Part shown: one piece after another, positions 4,705 through 5,288 of the stretch
Layout: each line of letters starts with the position of its first letter
How positions within the stretch are numbered: position 1 is the stretch's first letter
NCBI GenBank assembly: GCA_002373815.1
Contig: DFKH01000021.1
Location: forward strand, 1-5,288
From: Alphaproteobacteria bacterium UBA3650
Lineage (GTDB): Bacteria > Pseudomonadota > Alphaproteobacteria > CAAHEQ01 > UBA3637
Reading direction: 5' to 3'
DNA: 5,288 nt
Program-made: the position numbers and the translations under genes
The notes under the pieces: generated by a model
What the model saw: only the letters and a program-made list of their open reading frames with translations
What the model was told of the DNA's origin: nothing
The model's database searches: none

Positions 4705-4712
4705 TATTTATA
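4705..4712 (+). promoter_or_regulatory. TATTTATA box upstream of the 43-residue gene (possible promoter)
   Basis: An exact TATTTATA lies 15 nt before ATG 4728 and 7 nt after the stop-codon hairpin of the preceding gene. The only other exact copy I found is on the - strand, 18 nt before the BACON-like gene. No TAnnTTTG element is present here. Confidence 0.35.
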
Positions 4713-4727
4713 GAAAAAAGTACAATT

Positions 4728-4859
4728 ATGGGATGTGGATGTAAAAACAAACAAAAACAAGTGTCAATTGCAAAGGCTGCACCGATAAAAAGGGTGTCAC
4801 CCGCAAAGAATGGCAAACTTAGAACCGGAAAACGCATAATAAGGCGCGAATTACGATAA
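4728..4859 (+). CDS. Small cysteine-motif basic phage protein, 43 residues
   Basis: This short reading frame begins MGCGCKNKQKQ and ends GKRIIRRELR; 43 residues in all. It is strongly basic and hydrophilic apart from two cysteines in a Cys-Gly-Cys pair directly after the start. That pair could bind a metal, form a disulfide or be a redox site; with only two cysteines a full zinc finger would need a dimer. It lacks a hydrophobic signal stretch, so it is not a lipoprotein. Support for being real: it fills the space between two genes, the start follows an A-rich leader 15 nt after a TATTTATA box, the stop (TAA 4857-4859) forms the base of the next gene's leader hairpin, and small proteins starting MGC.C with basic tails are, to my recollection, seen in related phages. 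The antisense frame here (4837 down to 4586) looks less plausible. Confidence 0.6.
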   Translation: MGCGCKNKQKQVSIAKAAPIKRVSPAKNGKLRTGKRIIRRELR

Positions 4860-4904
4860 GGAGAAGAGTTAAACTGTTCTCCTTATCCTTTAAAAAGGAG
4901 AACG
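4857..4904 (+). promoter_or_regulatory. Bistable RNA leader controlling the gene at 4908 (candidate)
   Basis: Segment TTCTCCTT (4877-4884) is perfectly complementary to two copies of AAGGAGAA. With the upstream copy (4858-4865) it forms a 9-bp stem (4857-4865/4877-4885), then a G.G mismatch and three more pairs. With the downstream copy it forms a 9-bp stem (4876-4884/4895-4903) that buries the Shine-Dalgarno of the next gene. A third hairpin, TCCTTT/AAAGGA (4886-4891/4894-4899), covers the same site. The folds exclude each other. The upstream stem begins at the TAA stop of the 43-residue gene, so a terminating ribosome would disturb it. It may alternatively be a simple terminator, but no U-tract follows. 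Confidence 0.5.
4895..4900 (+). promoter_or_regulatory. Canonical Shine-Dalgarno for the 4908 gene
   Basis: AAGGAG lies 7 nt before ATG 4908. It is the only strong Shine-Dalgarno at a gene start in this window, where other starts follow A-rich stretches, as expected in Bacteroidota. It fixes the start codon and is the target of the alternative pairings described for the leader. Confidence 0.8.
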
Positions 4905-4907
4905 ATA

Positions 4908-5288
4908 ATGGGAACAAACTTTTACGCAAGAATCATACCATCCAAAGAGAGAAAACAACAAATAAAAGATGTCATTGATAAGGATGATTTCACAACAATT
5001 AAAACATTAGTTAATGAAACATATTCATCACCAAACTATGCATATGATGAAGATGGTGGATTTGTGGGCGGTGAAATACATCTTGGAAAACGTTCAGCAG
5101 GATGGAAATTTTTATGGAATCCAAATTGGTATAAATTAGTTAAAGGACACACAGAAGAACAAGAAATTCCGGGAGGAAAAAAATACCATTGGGTTCAAGA
5201 CGGATTTGATGTTTTTAAATATTACGACCTCACCAAAAAATCAATAAAAGAGTTCATTAATAGAGATGATGTTCTTATATATGATGAA
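4908..5288 (+). CDS. Phage hypothetical of the MGTN(F/Y)YxR / IHLGKRSAGW type (3' truncated by window)
   Basis: The frame stays open for 127 codons from ATG 4908 to the right edge, so the C-terminus is missing. It begins MGTNFYARIIPSKERKQQIK. After a helical region and an acidic DEDGG stretch it has GEIHLGKRSAGWKFLWNPN (about residues 57-75), then a variable loop, KKYHWVQDGFDVF and an LTKKSIKEFI helix. The combination of an N-terminal M-G-T-N-aromatic-aromatic and a later I-H-(I/L)-G-K-x-S-x-G-W is a signature I associate with a widespread uncharacterised phage protein family. Its function is unknown; the conserved His, Lys, Ser and Trp suggest a binding or catalytic site, which is inference. 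It is the only gene here with a canonical Shine-Dalgarno sequence, placed behind competing hairpins, so its translation may be regulated. Confidence 0.78.
   Translation, partial: MGTNFYARIIPSKERKQQIKDVIDKDDFTTIKTLVNETYSSPNYAYDEDGGFVGGEIHLGKRSAGWKFLWNPNWYKLVKGHTEEQEIPGGKKYHWVQDGFDVFKYYDLTKKSIKEFINRDDVLIYDE

Noticed and set aside
4586..4837. Antisense reading frame of 83 residues rich in Phe, Leu and Cys
   Set aside because: It overlaps two plausible + strand genes, has no promoter or ribosome site, and its composition is what reading A-rich genes backwards gives.

Overview
This AT-rich window looks like part of the genome of a tailed phage (or closely related prophage) infecting a Bacteroidota host. 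The host assignment rests on three signals. Two clear Bacteroidota-type promoters (TTG, 19-20 nt spacer, TAnnTTTG) are present upstream of the genes at 3182 and 4483. There is a BACON-like domain protein. Translation starts are A-rich and mostly lack Shine-Dalgarno sequences. The phage assignment rests on dense packing of small genes, orphan DNA methyltransferases with no restriction partner, and several phage-type hypotheticals, such as the MGTNFYA / IHLGKRSAGWKFLW protein at the right edge. No tRNA, IS element, CRISPR array or capsid, tail or replication gene is visible, so family-level placement is not possible.

Layout. (1) Positions 1-1780, + strand: a tight overlapping operon. It holds a left-truncated D12-type adenine methyltransferase paralogue whose DPPY catalytic motif is gone, an intact D12 methyltransferase, a 74-residue coiled-coil protein and an 85-residue acidic protein. 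It ends at a strong bidirectional terminator (1778-1800). (2) Positions 1804-3094, - strand: two genes, a BACON-like protein and a 230-residue unknown. They are separated by a stop-codon hairpin and preceded by TATTTAT(A/G) boxes. (3) Positions 3135-4413, + strand: a host-type promoter, a protein resembling a putative phage metallopeptidase fold without its zinc ligands, and a start-stop-coupled beta-class SPPY DNA methyltransferase. (4) Positions 4435-5288, + strand: small genes of 67 and 43 residues and a right-truncated phage protein. Between the last two lies a 48-nt leader that can fold in two mutually exclusive ways around a canonical Shine-Dalgarno sequence.

How it fits together. The two intact methyltransferases probably modify phage DNA against host restriction. 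The inactive paralogue may be a regulatory or DNA-binding partner of the active D12 enzyme, since the two are made from overlapping frames. Two promoter styles appear: host-like promoters with very short leaders, and TATTTATA boxes 15-19 nt from start codons, which may mark a second temporal class. The best leads are the dead/active methyltransferase pair with its repeated 16-nt overlap, the bistable leader at 4857-4904, and the TATTTATA-hairpin architecture.
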